From Paraburkholderia ferrariae NBRC 106233 (GTDB lineage Bacteria > Pseudomonadota > Gammaproteobacteria > Burkholderiales > Burkholderiaceae): DNA of 64,000 nucleotides. The notes under the pieces were generated by a model. The model had not been told where the DNA came from. It was given only the letters and a program-made list of their open reading frames with translations, and made no database searches. The DNA lies in the NCBI RefSeq assembly GCF_000685035.1, contig NZ_BAYB01000004.1, forward strand, positions 124,001 to 188,000, given 5' to 3'. Each line of letters opens with the position of its first letter. Within the stretch, counting starts at the first letter, position 1. Made by a program: the position numbers and the translations under genes. Of this stretch, positions 16,915 to 25,804 are shown piece after piece.

Positions 16915-17763
16915 ATGAAATCGCTTCTGATCATTTCGGCGAAGGGCAGTTCGGGCAGGACGACCCTCACCTGTCTGCTCGCCCGCCACCTGCAGTGCAC
17001 CTGTCACTGGCGGGTGCTGGTACTGGACCTGGCCGAGCCGCCGCGCTGCGCGCACCTGCTCGCGCGCTGCCGCTCCGACGCGATCGTGTCCGGCAACCGG
17101 GCGCCCGCGCCGCAGGAGGGCCCCCGATCCTCATCGGGTGGCCGCATACACGTGCTCAACGCCGACGCCATCGACGGTCTGCAGTCGCCCGACGATCCCG
17201 CCCGTACGCGCTATTACGCCAACCTGCGTCAGCTGCTGTCCGTGGTGACACCGTGGTTCGATGTCTGTCTGATCGACGCTCCCGTCTTGCCTGACCTGCG
17301 TGCCGTCTGTGCCGAGGCTCTCGTGGACGCAGTGGTGAGCCCCGTAGCCGTGTCGCCCGGATGCATCGGCTGCGCCTCGGAGGTCATCAACGGCAAGTAC
17401 GGGGTTCGGAACGTCCGGGCGCGACTGAATCCGGCGCTGCACTTTGTCGGGCTTATGCCAGTCGTGGCCGCTCCTGCGTCACTGGACGAGGCGTGGGCGA
17501 GGGTGATGGAGACGACGCTGCGTGAGTGGTTGATCGCGGACCCGGCATCTCCTCACGGATACGTGTATCTGCCGCACCTGACGTCCGTCTGGCGTGTCGA
17601 GCATCCCGCCCTGGCGCGTGGCCAGTCTCCAGCACAGGATGGAGATGTGCCTGAAAACAGCCGGGCGCTGGCCGCGTGTCTCGATGCGCTCACGCACCGG
17701 CTCGATGCGATCCGGGACGTCGCCACGCCTGCCGCCCACCACGCTGAGGTGTGCGATGCATAA
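16915..17763 (+). CDS. ParA/MinD-like ATPase at the head of the transfer operon
   Basis: 282 residues. The N-terminus KSLLIISAKGSSGRTTLTC matches the deviant Walker A of ParA-like ATPases, normally KGGxGKT, but with Arg in place of the P-loop Lys. The switch region WFDVCLIDAPVLPDLRAVC has the usual Asp, and VVSPVAVSPGC the third strand. VirC1-type ParA proteins recruit relaxosomes to the conjugation pore, and this position before the virB genes fits that. The Arg substitution may lower ATP hydrolysis. The stop overlaps the next gene by eight bases. Confidence 0.7.
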   Translation: MKSLLIISAKGSSGRTTLTCLLARHLQCTCHWRVLVLDLAEPPRCAHLLARCRSDAIVSGNRAPAPQEGPRSSSGGRIHVLNADAIDGLQSPDDPARTRYYANLRQLLSVVTPWFDVCLIDAPVLPDLRAVCAEALVDAVVSPVAVSPGCIGCASEVINGKYGVRNVRARLNPALHFVGLMPVVAAPASLDEAWARVMETTLREWLIADPASPHGYVYLPHLTSVWRVEHPALARGQSPAQDGDVPENSRALAACLDALTHRLDAIRDVATPAAHHAEVCDA

Positions 17764-18334
17764 CGCTGCCGTCGCAACGGACATTGCCGTCGCCGGTCGA
17801 GGGCTGCTGCGGGCGCTGCGCCGCTGGTCGGTCGTCTTTGCCGCATTCCTCGGCACATCGATCCTGGTGCCCGGCACAGCCCATGCCGACGACTGGGGCT
17901 GCCAGGTGATCCTGTGCCTTTCCAGTCCCGGCGGCCCTGAACAGTACGGCGAGTGTGTCCCGCCGATCGAGAAGCTGTGGGCCGCTTTGCGGCACGGTGA
18001 TCCTTTTCCGACGTGCGATTTCGGAGCGGGTGGCTCGCAGGGGACTTCGGCCGTGAACATGTTTGCCAGTGCGGGGTACTGCCGCGAGGACCTGCTGTAC
18101 CGGGGCGGCTCCGAGCAGAGTGAGCTGTTGTGCAATGCGCGCGGTGCAATCAGCGTCGAGATCGACGGCTCGCTGTACACACGTGTGTGGTGGGACGCGA
18201 GAGGTGCAGACCGTACGATCACGGAGTTCTACGGGGCTGGTGGTACGGCGATCCCGTACGACCCGACACAGTCGGCCCGCCTCTTTCTGGAGCGCGAGTA
18301 CGAAAGCTCGGGCGGTCAGGGTGGTGGCGAATGA
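17756..18334 (+). CDS. TrbM/KikA-like conjugal transfer protein
   Basis: 192 residues with a signal peptide (SVVFAAFLGTSILVPGTAHA). The mature start DDWGCQVILCLSSPGGPEQYGECVPPIEKLW and later FPTCD is the cysteine-rich TrbM pattern; TrbM-like proteins accompany P-type type IV secretion systems in many conjugative plasmids and are required for efficient transfer. Several Cys residues suggest periplasmic disulfides. It overlaps the ParA-like gene and, by ATGA, the VirB1 gene. Confidence 0.75.
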   Translation: MHNAAVATDIAVAGRGLLRALRRWSVVFAAFLGTSILVPGTAHADDWGCQVILCLSSPGGPEQYGECVPPIEKLWAALRHGDPFPTCDFGAGGSQGTSAVNMFASAGYCREDLLYRGGSEQSELLCNARGAISVEIDGSLYTRVWWDARGADRTITEFYGAGGTAIPYDPTQSARLFLEREYESSGGQGGGE

Positions 18335-19002
18335 TTCCGCTCGCCGCATTCCTAGTCCTGGCTCAGCAGTGCGCGCCTGCCGTGGCGCCCGCCACGATGG
18401 CCGCAGTCGTGCCGGTCGAGTCAGGCTTCAACCCGTACGCGATCGGGGTGGTGCATGGCCGTCTCGAGCGGCAACCAGTGAACCTTGGTGAAGCCGTAGC
18501 GACAGCACGCGCGCTGGATGCCGCCGGGTGGAATTACAGCGCGGGTCTCGCACAGGTGAACCGGTCGAACTGGATCCGTTTCGGCCTGACCCCGGAGACG
18601 GTCTTCGATCCATGCCGGAATCTCGCCGCCGGCGCAGCGATCCTCCTGGAGTGCTTCGAGCGCGCGAAACAGGCACAAACGCGGGCAAATGCACGGACCC
18701 ACGCCCAGGCGCAAGACGCGTTGCGCGCGGGGCTCTCGTGCTACGCGAGCGGCGACTTTTCCAGCGGGTTCCGTACGGGCTATGTGCAGCGGGTCGTCGC
18801 TCAGGCTGCACGGCCCGATCCGGTGGTTCCGGCGATTGCCACCGATGTTTCGCCCATTCCCGTCATTCCCTCCCGACCGGAGGCGGCGCGATCTGACCCG
18901 TCCCGTGGTCGCGCTGGCCTCGGGTCCCCCACGGGCGGTAGGACGGACCAGAAGGCCGGACAGGCAGACGACATGACACAGGAAAGCGCTGTGGTGTTCT
19001 GA
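18331..19002 (+). CDS. virB1: VirB1-type lytic transglycosylase
   Basis: 223 residues. The short N-terminal signal (IPLAAFLVLAQQCAP) leads into the SLT domain: PVESGFNPYAI contains the catalytic Glu, SAGLAQVNRSNWIRFGL is the conserved substrate groove motif, and LSCYASGDFSSGFRTGYVQRV closes the domain. The C-terminal tail is Pro/Ser-rich. It opens a gap in peptidoglycan for assembly of the transfer channel. ATGA overlap with the preceding gene. Confidence 0.88.
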   Translation: MIPLAAFLVLAQQCAPAVAPATMAAVVPVESGFNPYAIGVVHGRLERQPVNLGEAVATARALDAAGWNYSAGLAQVNRSNWIRFGLTPETVFDPCRNLAAGAAILLECFERAKQAQTRANARTHAQAQDALRAGLSCYASGDFSSGFRTGYVQRVVAQAARPDPVVPAIATDVSPIPVIPSRPEAARSDPSRGRAGLGSPTGGRTDQKAGQADDMTQESAVVF

Positions 19003-19037
19003 GAAAGCAGGGACAACGTGTGTGACAGGAGCAATCC

Positions 19038-19379
19038 ATGAAATCAGGACTACATATCAAATACAGACGGATTTCACCGCAGTTTCGGACACGTGGATCG
19101 GCGCGACATGCCTGGCACAGCCTCGCGATTGTGCCCATGGTGATGCTGACGGTGACACCGGCCTACGCGCAGCTCTCGCAGGTCAACACGTTGCTCACGA
19201 CGATCCAGACCACGCTCCTTAGCGTGGGCGCGGTGGTGTGCTCGATCTCGATCATCTGGGCGGGCTTCAAGATGATGTTCCAGCACGCGCGCTTTGGCGA
19301 CATTGCCAACGTGTTCATCGGCGGCCTGTTCGTGGGCTGCGCCACGGTGATCGCGGCGATGCTGATTCCGACGAGCTGA
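19038..19379 (+). CDS. virB2: VirB2 major pilin precursor
   Basis: 113 residues with a long signal sequence ending MLTVTPAYAQLSQ and two hydrophobic segments (LLSVGAVVCSISIIWAGFKM and VFIGGLFVGCATVIAAMLI) separated by the short polar loop FQHARFGD. This two-helix arrangement is diagnostic of VirB2-like pilins. It forms the extracellular conjugative pilus. Followed by virB3 after 13 bases. Confidence 0.88.
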   Translation: MKSGLHIKYRRISPQFRTRGSARHAWHSLAIVPMVMLTVTPAYAQLSQVNTLLTTIQTTLLSVGAVVCSISIIWAGFKMMFQHARFGDIANVFIGGLFVGCATVIAAMLIPTS

Positions 19380-19392
19380 TGCGGAGGCGCAC

Positions 19393-19725
19393 ATGAATCC
19401 GCGCGTGAATCCACTCAGGGATCCAGTTTTCAAGGGCTGCACGCGACCCGCGATGCTCTGGGGTGTGCCGCTCGTGCCGTTCCTCATGGTCGGCGGCGGC
19501 ATCCTGATCCCCGCGATCTGGGCGCTGCTTGCGAGTCCGCCGGTGGGTGTCGGCATCGTGCTGCTCCTCATCCCCGTCTTCGTGACGATGCGCTCGATCA
19601 CGCGCCATGACGACCAGCGTCTGGCGCAGTGTGCCCTGTGCGCTCGCATGGCAATCCGCCAGCGCAACCGTCGTTTCTGGGGCGCGCACGCCTACGTGCC
19701 GGTTCGCGTCAAGAGGAGGGGCTGA
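19393..19725 (+). CDS. virB3: VirB3 inner-membrane protein
   Basis: 110 residues. The opening NPLRDPVFKGCTRPAMLWGV is the VirB3 signature, followed by two hydrophobic segments and a basic C-terminus (RRFWGAHAYVPVRVKRRG). VirB3 works with the VirB4 ATPase at the inner membrane. The gene ends one base before the virB4 ATG. Confidence 0.9.
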   Translation: MNPRVNPLRDPVFKGCTRPAMLWGVPLVPFLMVGGGILIPAIWALLASPPVGVGIVLLLIPVFVTMRSITRHDDQRLAQCALCARMAIRQRNRRFWGAHAYVPVRVKRRG

Positions 19726-19726
19726 C

Positions 19727-22198
19727 ATGAGCGCGCAGCCGCAATTCATCGACGTGGCCGAACGTGAGGTGGTGCTCGCGGACTTCGTGCCGTTTTCGTC
19801 GCACGTGAATGATTACGTGATCCGCACGCGCGAAGGGGACTATCTGCGTGTCTGGAAGATCGCCGGCATTGCCTTCGAGGCTGCTGATCCGGGCGACATC
19901 CTCGTGCGTCACGAAGGATTCAACCAGCTCGTGCGCAGCCTGCCAGGCGGGCACGTCGGGCTGTGGTCGCACAGGATCCGCCGGCGCGTGACCGACCACT
20001 TCGCCACGCCGTACGGCAACCGGTTCTGCCAGGAACTCGCGACGCGCTACTACGCGAGCTTTGCCGGCTACCGGATGATGGCCAACGAACTCTTCCTGAC
20101 GCTCGTATACCGGCCGCGCCGCACGCGCCTGGGACGTCTTTTCAGCCAGGCGGCGCGGCGTACCTCCGATGATATCCGGCGGGACCAGCATGAGGCCCTG
20201 AAGGTGATGGCGGAGCTTGCCGCGCAGGTCGAATCCGGCCTTAAGCCGTGGGATCCGGCGGCGCTTGGCGTCTACAGGAAGCAGGTCCGCTACACGCGGC
20301 GTCCTGTCCGGTTCTCCGCGGCGCTGGAGTTCCTGGGCTATCTCATTAACGCCGCATGGGAGCCCGTGCCGGTGCCATCTGGCCGCATTGCCGAGGCATT
20401 GCCGACGTCGCGGCTTTTCTTCCACACCGAGAAGGTTGAGATTCGGATGCCGGGGGCAACGCGTTATGCGGCGCTGCTGGACCTGAAGGACTACCCGGAA
20501 GAAACCGAGCCCGGGATGCTTGATGGTCTGCTCTACGGTGACTTCGAGTACATCGAGACGCAGAGCTTCACGATCCTCGACCGTCCCACAGCGAAAGAGG
20601 CACTCGAACGTCAGCGCAACCAGATGATTGCAGGCGAGGACGTGGCAGTCTCGCAGGTTCAGGCAATGGACCAGGCGCTGGACGATCTGATCAATGGTGA
20701 TTTCGTCCTCGGTGAGTATCACTATTCGCTCGCCGTGCTCGGTGACCGCCCGGACGAAGTCGCGCGGCACGTAGCGAAGGCGCGCACGCAGCTTGCGGAC
20801 GTGGGCTTCCAGACGGCGCGGGTCGATCTGGTAGCGGACGCAGCCTGGTTCGCGCAGTTGCCTGGTAACTGGCGCTACCGGCCCCGGGAGGCAAAGCTCA
20901 CCTCGCGCAACTTCTGCGGGCTCGCGAGCCTGCACAACTTCGCGACCGGCAAGCGCGACGGCAATCCGTGGGGCGAGGCGATCACGATCGTGAAGACGCC
21001 GAGTGGCCAGCCCCTGTACCTGAACTTCCATGCGACGCCGGAAAAGAAGGAGTCTGCTGACGAGAAGGCACTCGCCAACACGCAGATCATCGGGCAGGCC
21101 GGTGCCGGCAAGACGGTTCTGGAACTGTTCCTGCTGGCGATGGCGATGAAGTATGGCCTCACCGGCGTCGTCTACGACAAGGACCGGGGCACCGAGATCG
21201 CGATCCGGGCGATGGGAGGTCGTTACACGGTGTTTCGACGGGGTGTCCCGACGGGACTCAATCCGTTTCAGCTCGATCCGGACGAGGCGGTGCTGGACTT
21301 CTGGGAGCGGCTGGTGCGCCGTCTGGTCGACACAGGCACGCTGCTGTCGGCGAAGGACGAACTCGACATATCACGGGCGGTCCGAGAAGTCTCCCGCATG
21401 GAGCGCCCGCTGCGGCGCCTGTCGATGGTCCGGCAACTGCTCCCGGCCGTGGGCGAAAACAGCCTGCATGCACGCCTCACGAAGTGGTGCGCGGGCGGGC
21501 GGCTCGGGTGGGTACTGGACAACCCGTCGGACCTGCTGGACTTCAGCCACAACCAGCTATTCGGCTTCGACGATACGGAGCTACTCGACGACCCGGAGGT
21601 GTCGACACCGGTCACGATGTACCTGCTGCAGCTGACCGAAAGCCTGATCGACGGGCGCCGCCTTGTCTATGTGATGACCGAATTCTGGAAGCGCCTGGGC
21701 GATCCGGTCTTCACGGATTTCGCAAAGGACAAGCAGAAGACGATCCGCAAGCAGAATGGTCTGGGTATTTTCGATACGCAGTCCCCGGCCGATGTGCTGC
21801 GTAGCGACATCGCGCGGGCGCTGGTCGAGCAGACCGCGACGTTCTTCTTCCTGCCGAATCCGCGCGCCGATTACGACGACTACGTGCATGGTTTCAAGCT
21901 GACCGAGGCCGAATTCAACATCGTCCGCTCACTCGGCGAGAACAGCCGCCTGTTCCTTGTGAAGCAGGGCCACCGTGCGGCCATCGGCAGGCTGGATCTC
22001 GCCGGGCTCGGCGACGTGCTCGACGTCCTGTCGGGGACGACGGACAACGTCGAACTGCTCGACGGGATCCGTGCCGAGGTGGGCGACGATCCCGGTGTGT
22101 GGCTCCCCGTGTTTCATGAGCGGCTGGCGAAGCGTCGTGCGACCGGGGGCGCCCTGAATGCACCGACCCCGCGTGTGTCGAGGAGGGCAGCACGATGA
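19727..22198 (+). CDS. virB4: VirB4 ATPase of the type IV secretion system
   Basis: 823 residues, the normal size. Walker A GQAGAGKTV is at about residues 456-464, followed by the strand motif VVYDKDRGTEIAIRAMGG; Walker B and later motifs lie in RRLVYVMTEFWKRL and KTIRKQNGLGIFDTQSP. The N-terminal domain (ADFVPFSSHVNDYVIRTREG) is typical of CagE/TrbE/VirB4. It powers pilus biogenesis and substrate transfer. It ends in an ATGA overlap with the VirB6 gene. The start at 19727 is chosen over an upstream in-frame codon inside virB3. Confidence 0.93.
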   Translation: MSAQPQFIDVAEREVVLADFVPFSSHVNDYVIRTREGDYLRVWKIAGIAFEAADPGDILVRHEGFNQLVRSLPGGHVGLWSHRIRRRVTDHFATPYGNRFCQELATRYYASFAGYRMMANELFLTLVYRPRRTRLGRLFSQAARRTSDDIRRDQHEALKVMAELAAQVESGLKPWDPAALGVYRKQVRYTRRPVRFSAALEFLGYLINAAWEPVPVPSGRIAEALPTSRLFFHTEKVEIRMPGATRYAALLDLKDYPEETEPGMLDGLLYGDFEYIETQSFTILDRPTAKEALERQRNQMIAGEDVAVSQVQAMDQALDDLINGDFVLGEYHYSLAVLGDRPDEVARHVAKARTQLADVGFQTARVDLVADAAWFAQLPGNWRYRPREAKLTSRNFCGLASLHNFATGKRDGNPWGEAITIVKTPSGQPLYLNFHATPEKKESADEKALANTQIIGQAGAGKTVLELFLLAMAMKYGLTGVVYDKDRGTEIAIRAMGGRYTVFRRGVPTGLNPFQLDPDEAVLDFWERLVRRLVDTGTLLSAKDELDISRAVREVSRMERPLRRLSMVRQLLPAVGENSLHARLTKWCAGGRLGWVLDNPSDLLDFSHNQLFGFDDTELLDDPEVSTPVTMYLLQLTESLIDGRRLVYVMTEFWKRLGDPVFTDFAKDKQKTIRKQNGLGIFDTQSPADVLRSDIARALVEQTATFFFLPNPRADYDDYVHGFKLTEAEFNIVRSLGENSRLFLVKQGHRAAIGRLDLAGLGDVLDVLSGTTDNVELLDGIRAEVGDDPGVWLPVFHERLAKRRATGGALNAPTPRVSRRAAR

Positions 22199-23352
22199 GC
22201 GGCCTTTTCGCTGCAGTCGGCGGCACGCTCGAGAACGGCATGTCAACGTATGTCACGAGCGTGTCCTCAGCCCTGTCCAGCGCGCTGGTACCTGTTGTCA
22301 CGACGGCCCTGTCGATCTGGATCCTCACGTACGGGTTCGCCGTAGTACGCGGCGAGGCCCATGAGTCGGTACCTGCATTCGCGTGGCGTGGCCTGAAGAT
22401 GGCCATCATGCTTGCCTTTGCGCTCGGCGCGGGTATTTACCAGTCCCAGGTCGTCACGGTAGTCGAAGGCGCGACGACGGGCCTCGCCCAGACGATCCAG
22501 ACGGCGGCGGCCAATGCCGGTGCAGGCAACGCGGGCTGCGGAACGGTGAGTGGCACCAGCGTGACAGGCACGAGTGCATCCGCCATTTACCAGACCCTTG
22601 ACTGCTACGACCGGCAGATCGACATCGTGATGGATGCCTACTTCGACAAGGCGACGCACGAAGGCCTGAGTATCAGTGGCTTTGTTGCCGGCATCGGTGA
22701 TCTGGTCGGCGGGTTCCTCGTAGGGCTGGGGGGAGCCATTTTCCTGATGGTCCTGGCCTTCGAGGTCACGATGGCGAGGATGCTGCTGGATCTGGTGCTC
22801 GGTCTTGGACCTCTGTTCATTGCCTGTGGCGCATTCGGCCCAACCGCCCGATTCTTCGAGGCGTGGACCGCGAAGATTGCCAACTATGCGCTGCTGCAGA
22901 TCCTCATCGCAGCATTTCTTGGCATGGCACTCACGGCGTTCTCAGCCGACCTCGTGCCGTTCAACGTCACCACTTCATCGCCAGACGCGAACGCTTCGGC
23001 GCTATCAGCAGCGGGCCAGGCTGTACTGACCGCCATTGCGCCGTGGGGGGCTGCATTCGGTCTGTTTATCACGTCCCTGCTGCTGGCAACCATCGGCTGG
23101 CAGTTGCCGGCTGTCGCCTCGGGGCTCGCTGGCGGTGCCACGCTGTCCGGGTTTGGTGCCTTCGTCGCCGGATTTGCGTCACGCGGTGCGGTTCGGGGCC
23201 TGGGCTCGCTCGTGAGTCTTGGGCACGGTCCGAGTCGGCCCGGCGGAAAGATTTCGGACGGCGGCGCGAGAGATCGCTCGATACCCGCCTACCAGCGTGT
23301 CGCCCGCGAGCACCTCGGCGACCAGGACAACTCAGGAGGGTCACCATCATGA
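22195..23352 (+). CDS. virB6: VirB6/TrbL polytopic inner-membrane protein
   Basis: 385 residues with at least six hydrophobic segments, a long periplasmic loop containing a Cys pair (GNAGCGTVSG, TLDCYDRQID) and the family motif MARMLLDLVLGLGPLFIACG. It forms part of the inner-membrane channel. Here it directly follows virB4 and precedes virB5, reversing the common B5-B6 order. The C-terminal tail is hydrophilic. Start and stop both overlap neighbours by ATGA. Confidence 0.88.
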   Translation: MSGLFAAVGGTLENGMSTYVTSVSSALSSALVPVVTTALSIWILTYGFAVVRGEAHESVPAFAWRGLKMAIMLAFALGAGIYQSQVVTVVEGATTGLAQTIQTAAANAGAGNAGCGTVSGTSVTGTSASAIYQTLDCYDRQIDIVMDAYFDKATHEGLSISGFVAGIGDLVGGFLVGLGGAIFLMVLAFEVTMARMLLDLVLGLGPLFIACGAFGPTARFFEAWTAKIANYALLQILIAAFLGMALTAFSADLVPFNVTTSSPDANASALSAAGQAVLTAIAPWGAAFGLFITSLLLATIGWQLPAVASGLAGGATLSGFGAFVAGFASRGAVRGLGSLVSLGHGPSRPGGKISDGGARDRSIPAYQRVAREHLGDQDNSGGSPS

Positions 23353-24059
23353 TCAGGTTACTGATGCAAACCGGTCTTGTCCCCGTTGCAGCGGCGGTGC
23401 TGACCGTCGCAACGATGCCGCTGGCCCGTGCGCAGGGCATTCCGGTCTACGACGCGCAAAACGTAGTTCAGGCCATTGCGACGGTCGGGCAACTGAAACA
23501 GGAAGTGCAGCAGGAACTCCAGCTGTACCAGTCCCTCAGCGGTACGCGCGGCTTCGGCGCACTGATGAGCAATCCGGTCCTGTCGAACTCGCTGCCGTCG
23601 AACTGGCAGTCAGTCTACACGGCGATCCAGAACGGTGGATATGCGGGTCTGACGGGCACCGCGCAGACGCTGCGCTCGGCGAGCGAAATTTACAACTGCG
23701 AGGACCAGCGCGGCATTGACCTGCAGGTCTGCCAGCGCGCGCTGAACAAGCCGTTTCAGGACAAGGCCTTCGGCACGCAGGCGTATCAGACGGAGCTCCA
23801 GGAACTCGACCAGATCCAGGGCCTGATGCAGCAGATCGATGTGACCCAGGACCAGAAAGGCATCGGGGAACTGCAGGCGCGCATCCAGATTGAGAGCACG
23901 GCGGTTGGCAATGAAATGACGAAGCTGCAGCTTTTCAGGATGCTCGCAGATTCCGAGGACCGGCTGATTGCCGAGCAGCAGCAGGAGCTTGTGCTCAAGC
24001 GCGCCGGCAATACCGCACGGCTGCAGGACCAGATGGTGCCTGCGGCCTTTGGTAACTGA
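23349..24059 (+). CDS. virB5: VirB5 minor pilin
   Basis: 236 residues. A signal peptide (VPVAAAVLTVATMPLARAQG) precedes a mostly helical mature protein beginning IPVYDAQNVVQAIATVGQLKQEV, typical of the VirB5/TrbJ group, with a long coiled-coil-like middle and C-terminal part. VirB5 sits at the pilus tip and helps adhesion. A Cys pair occurs at IYNCEDQRG and LQVCQRAL. ATGA overlap with virB6. Confidence 0.85.
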   Translation: MIRLLMQTGLVPVAAAVLTVATMPLARAQGIPVYDAQNVVQAIATVGQLKQEVQQELQLYQSLSGTRGFGALMSNPVLSNSLPSNWQSVYTAIQNGGYAGLTGTAQTLRSASEIYNCEDQRGIDLQVCQRALNKPFQDKAFGTQAYQTELQELDQIQGLMQQIDVTQDQKGIGELQARIQIESTAVGNEMTKLQLFRMLADSEDRLIAEQQQELVLKRAGNTARLQDQMVPAAFGN

Positions 24060-24082
24060 GTTCGGAAACTGGGGAGGCTGAC

Positions 24083-24247
24083 ATGATCCGTTCTGTTGTG
24101 GCCATCATTACCATTCAATTAGTTTTACTGATTAATGGCTGCTCGGGAAGCCCGCCCAAACCTGTCCTACCAGACGGCTTGCACCGTTTTCCAGTGAACC
24201 GCGTAGCACCGGTTCCCCCGTCCGATGGAGGCGGTCATGAGCAGTGA
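24083..24247 (+). CDS. virB7: VirB7-like small lipoprotein
   Basis: 54 residues. GGGGAGG lies nine bases before the ATG. The N-terminus MIRSVVAIITIQLVLLING is hydrophobic and ends in a lipobox-like LINGC, followed by a short Pro-rich mature region (SPPKPVLPDG, RVAPVPPSDGG). Size, lipobox and position between virB5 and virB8 match VirB7, which anchors and stabilises VirB9 at the outer membrane. It overlaps virB8 by 11 bases. Lower GC in its first half than its neighbours. Confidence 0.8.
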   Translation: MIRSVVAIITIQLVLLINGCSGSPPKPVLPDGLHRFPVNRVAPVPPSDGGGHEQ

Positions 24248-24971
24248 GCGTGACTCCCGTGAATCACATGACTATCGCCGCGCACTCGATTTCGAGGTGT
24301 CGGTCACGCACCTGCAGGAGCGCTCGGAGCGTCGTGCGTGGCACGTGGCCATGGGCTCCGTTGTGGTCGCGATCCTGTGTGCTGTCGCACTGGCCGTGAT
24401 GGTCCCGTTCTACCGGGTGGTGCCGCTGCCGATCGAGGTCGACCGTCTGACCGGTGAAGCACAGATGATCGACGTGCTCGACGCGAAGCAGATGCACATG
24501 CGGGACATCGAGGACAAGCACTGGGTGGAAGTCTACGTGCGCTCGCGCGAGCGCTACGACTGGGGCCTGCTGCAGATGGACTACGACCGCGTGCTCGACA
24601 TGAGCGACGACCGGGTCGCGCGCGACTACCGGTCGATCTACAGCGGCCCCGACGCGCTGGACCGGCAGCTCGGGGCGAACACGCAGCGGCGCATCCGCAT
24701 CCTCTCGACGACGCTCGTGCCGGACGAACCCGGCCGTGCTGTCGTGCATATCGAACGCACGACCTGGAAGAACGGCATCGATAACGCGGAGCCGCCGCAG
24801 CGCTTCGTCATCACGCTCGCTTTCACATACCGGCCGTCCGTCTTCACGCGGGAGCGCACGGCCATCGAGAATCCCTTCGGCTTCAGGGTGACGGCGTATA
24901 GCCGCGATCCCGAATACACCCCTGCGGCGGCGTCGCCGACATTGTCACCTGCTGCGGGAGGTGCGCCATGA
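24237..24971 (+). CDS. virB8: VirB8 assembly factor
   Basis: 244 residues: cytoplasmic N-terminus, one membrane segment at about residues 37-57 (VAMGSVVVAILCAVALAVMV) and a periplasmic domain with the VirB8 features YVRSRERYDWGLLQMDYD and ITLAFTYRP. VirB8 nucleates channel assembly. GGAGG precedes the ATG, which lies inside virB7. Ends with ATGA overlap to virB9. Confidence 0.92.
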   Translation: MSSERDSRESHDYRRALDFEVSVTHLQERSERRAWHVAMGSVVVAILCAVALAVMVPFYRVVPLPIEVDRLTGEAQMIDVLDAKQMHMRDIEDKHWVEVYVRSRERYDWGLLQMDYDRVLDMSDDRVARDYRSIYSGPDALDRQLGANTQRRIRILSTTLVPDEPGRAVVHIERTTWKNGIDNAEPPQRFVITLAFTYRPSVFTRERTAIENPFGFRVTAYSRDPEYTPAAASPTLSPAAGGAP

Positions 24972-25804
24972 GACTGAACACACTGGTGAGGGCCGCCGCG
25001 CTGGTGACCGGGCTGGCAGGGGGATGCGCCGGCGCCTTTGCCTACGACGTGCCTGGCTGGTCGGGTGACTCGCGCGTACGGCAGGTCGTGTACCGGCAGG
25101 ACGAGGTGGTGCGGGTCATCGCGCAACGCGGCTTCGCCACGCACATTGCGCTGGATCCGTCCGAGCACATCCTCGTCGTAGCCCCGGGCGACCGGGACGG
25201 ATGGCAGGTGGTCGCAAACCGCGGCGACCACGACGTCTACCTCAAGCCGCAGCGTGCTGCGCACGACACGAACCTCGAAATCCGGACGGACCGGCACAGC
25301 TACAGCTTCGACCTGGTCGCACTGCCGCTGAAGGCCCGTTTCGGCAACGACGACGAGATGTACCGCATCACGTTCGTCTATCCGGACACACAGGCGGTGA
25401 AGACAAAGGCCGCAGACGACGCCGCCCTCGTGCGCCAGCGTCTCGACCAGGCGCCGGCGGTGCGCAACACGGCTTACTCGATGCAGGTGATGCCGCACTC
25501 GGAGGATATCGCGCCGACGGCGGCATGGGATGACGGGCGCTTCACCTACATCCGCATTCCGAACAACCGCCGCATTCCGGCGATCTTCCGCGTCGCCGAT
25601 GACAGCAGCGAAAGCGTGGTTGACCGGCACATGGAAGACGACGTGATCGTCGTGCACGAGGTGGCCCGGCGCTTCGTCCTGCGCCTCGGTGACGAGGTAG
25701 TCGGTCTGTGGAACGACGCGTTCGATGTGGACGGCGTGCCACCGGCGGATGGTACGACGGTCAGCGGTGTGAAGCGTGTCTTGCGGAGCGACGGTCATGA
25801 ATGA
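24968..25804 (+). CDS. virB9: VirB9 outer-membrane core component
   Basis: 278 residues with a signal peptide (VRAAALVTGLAGGCAGAFAYD). The mature N-domain (RVRQVVYRQDEVVRVIAQRG, FATHIALDPSEHILVV) and C-domain (YSMQVMPHSEDIAPTAAWDD, FTYIRIPNNRRIPAIF) are classic VirB9/TrbG/CagX. It forms the outer-membrane ring with VirB7 and VirB10. Overlaps virB10 by eight bases. Confidence 0.93.
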   Translation: MRLNTLVRAAALVTGLAGGCAGAFAYDVPGWSGDSRVRQVVYRQDEVVRVIAQRGFATHIALDPSEHILVVAPGDRDGWQVVANRGDHDVYLKPQRAAHDTNLEIRTDRHSYSFDLVALPLKARFGNDDEMYRITFVYPDTQAVKTKAADDAALVRQRLDQAPAVRNTAYSMQVMPHSEDIAPTAAWDDGRFTYIRIPNNRRIPAIFRVADDSSESVVDRHMEDDVIVVHEVARRFVLRLGDEVVGLWNDAFDVDGVPPADGTTVSGVKRVLRSDGHE

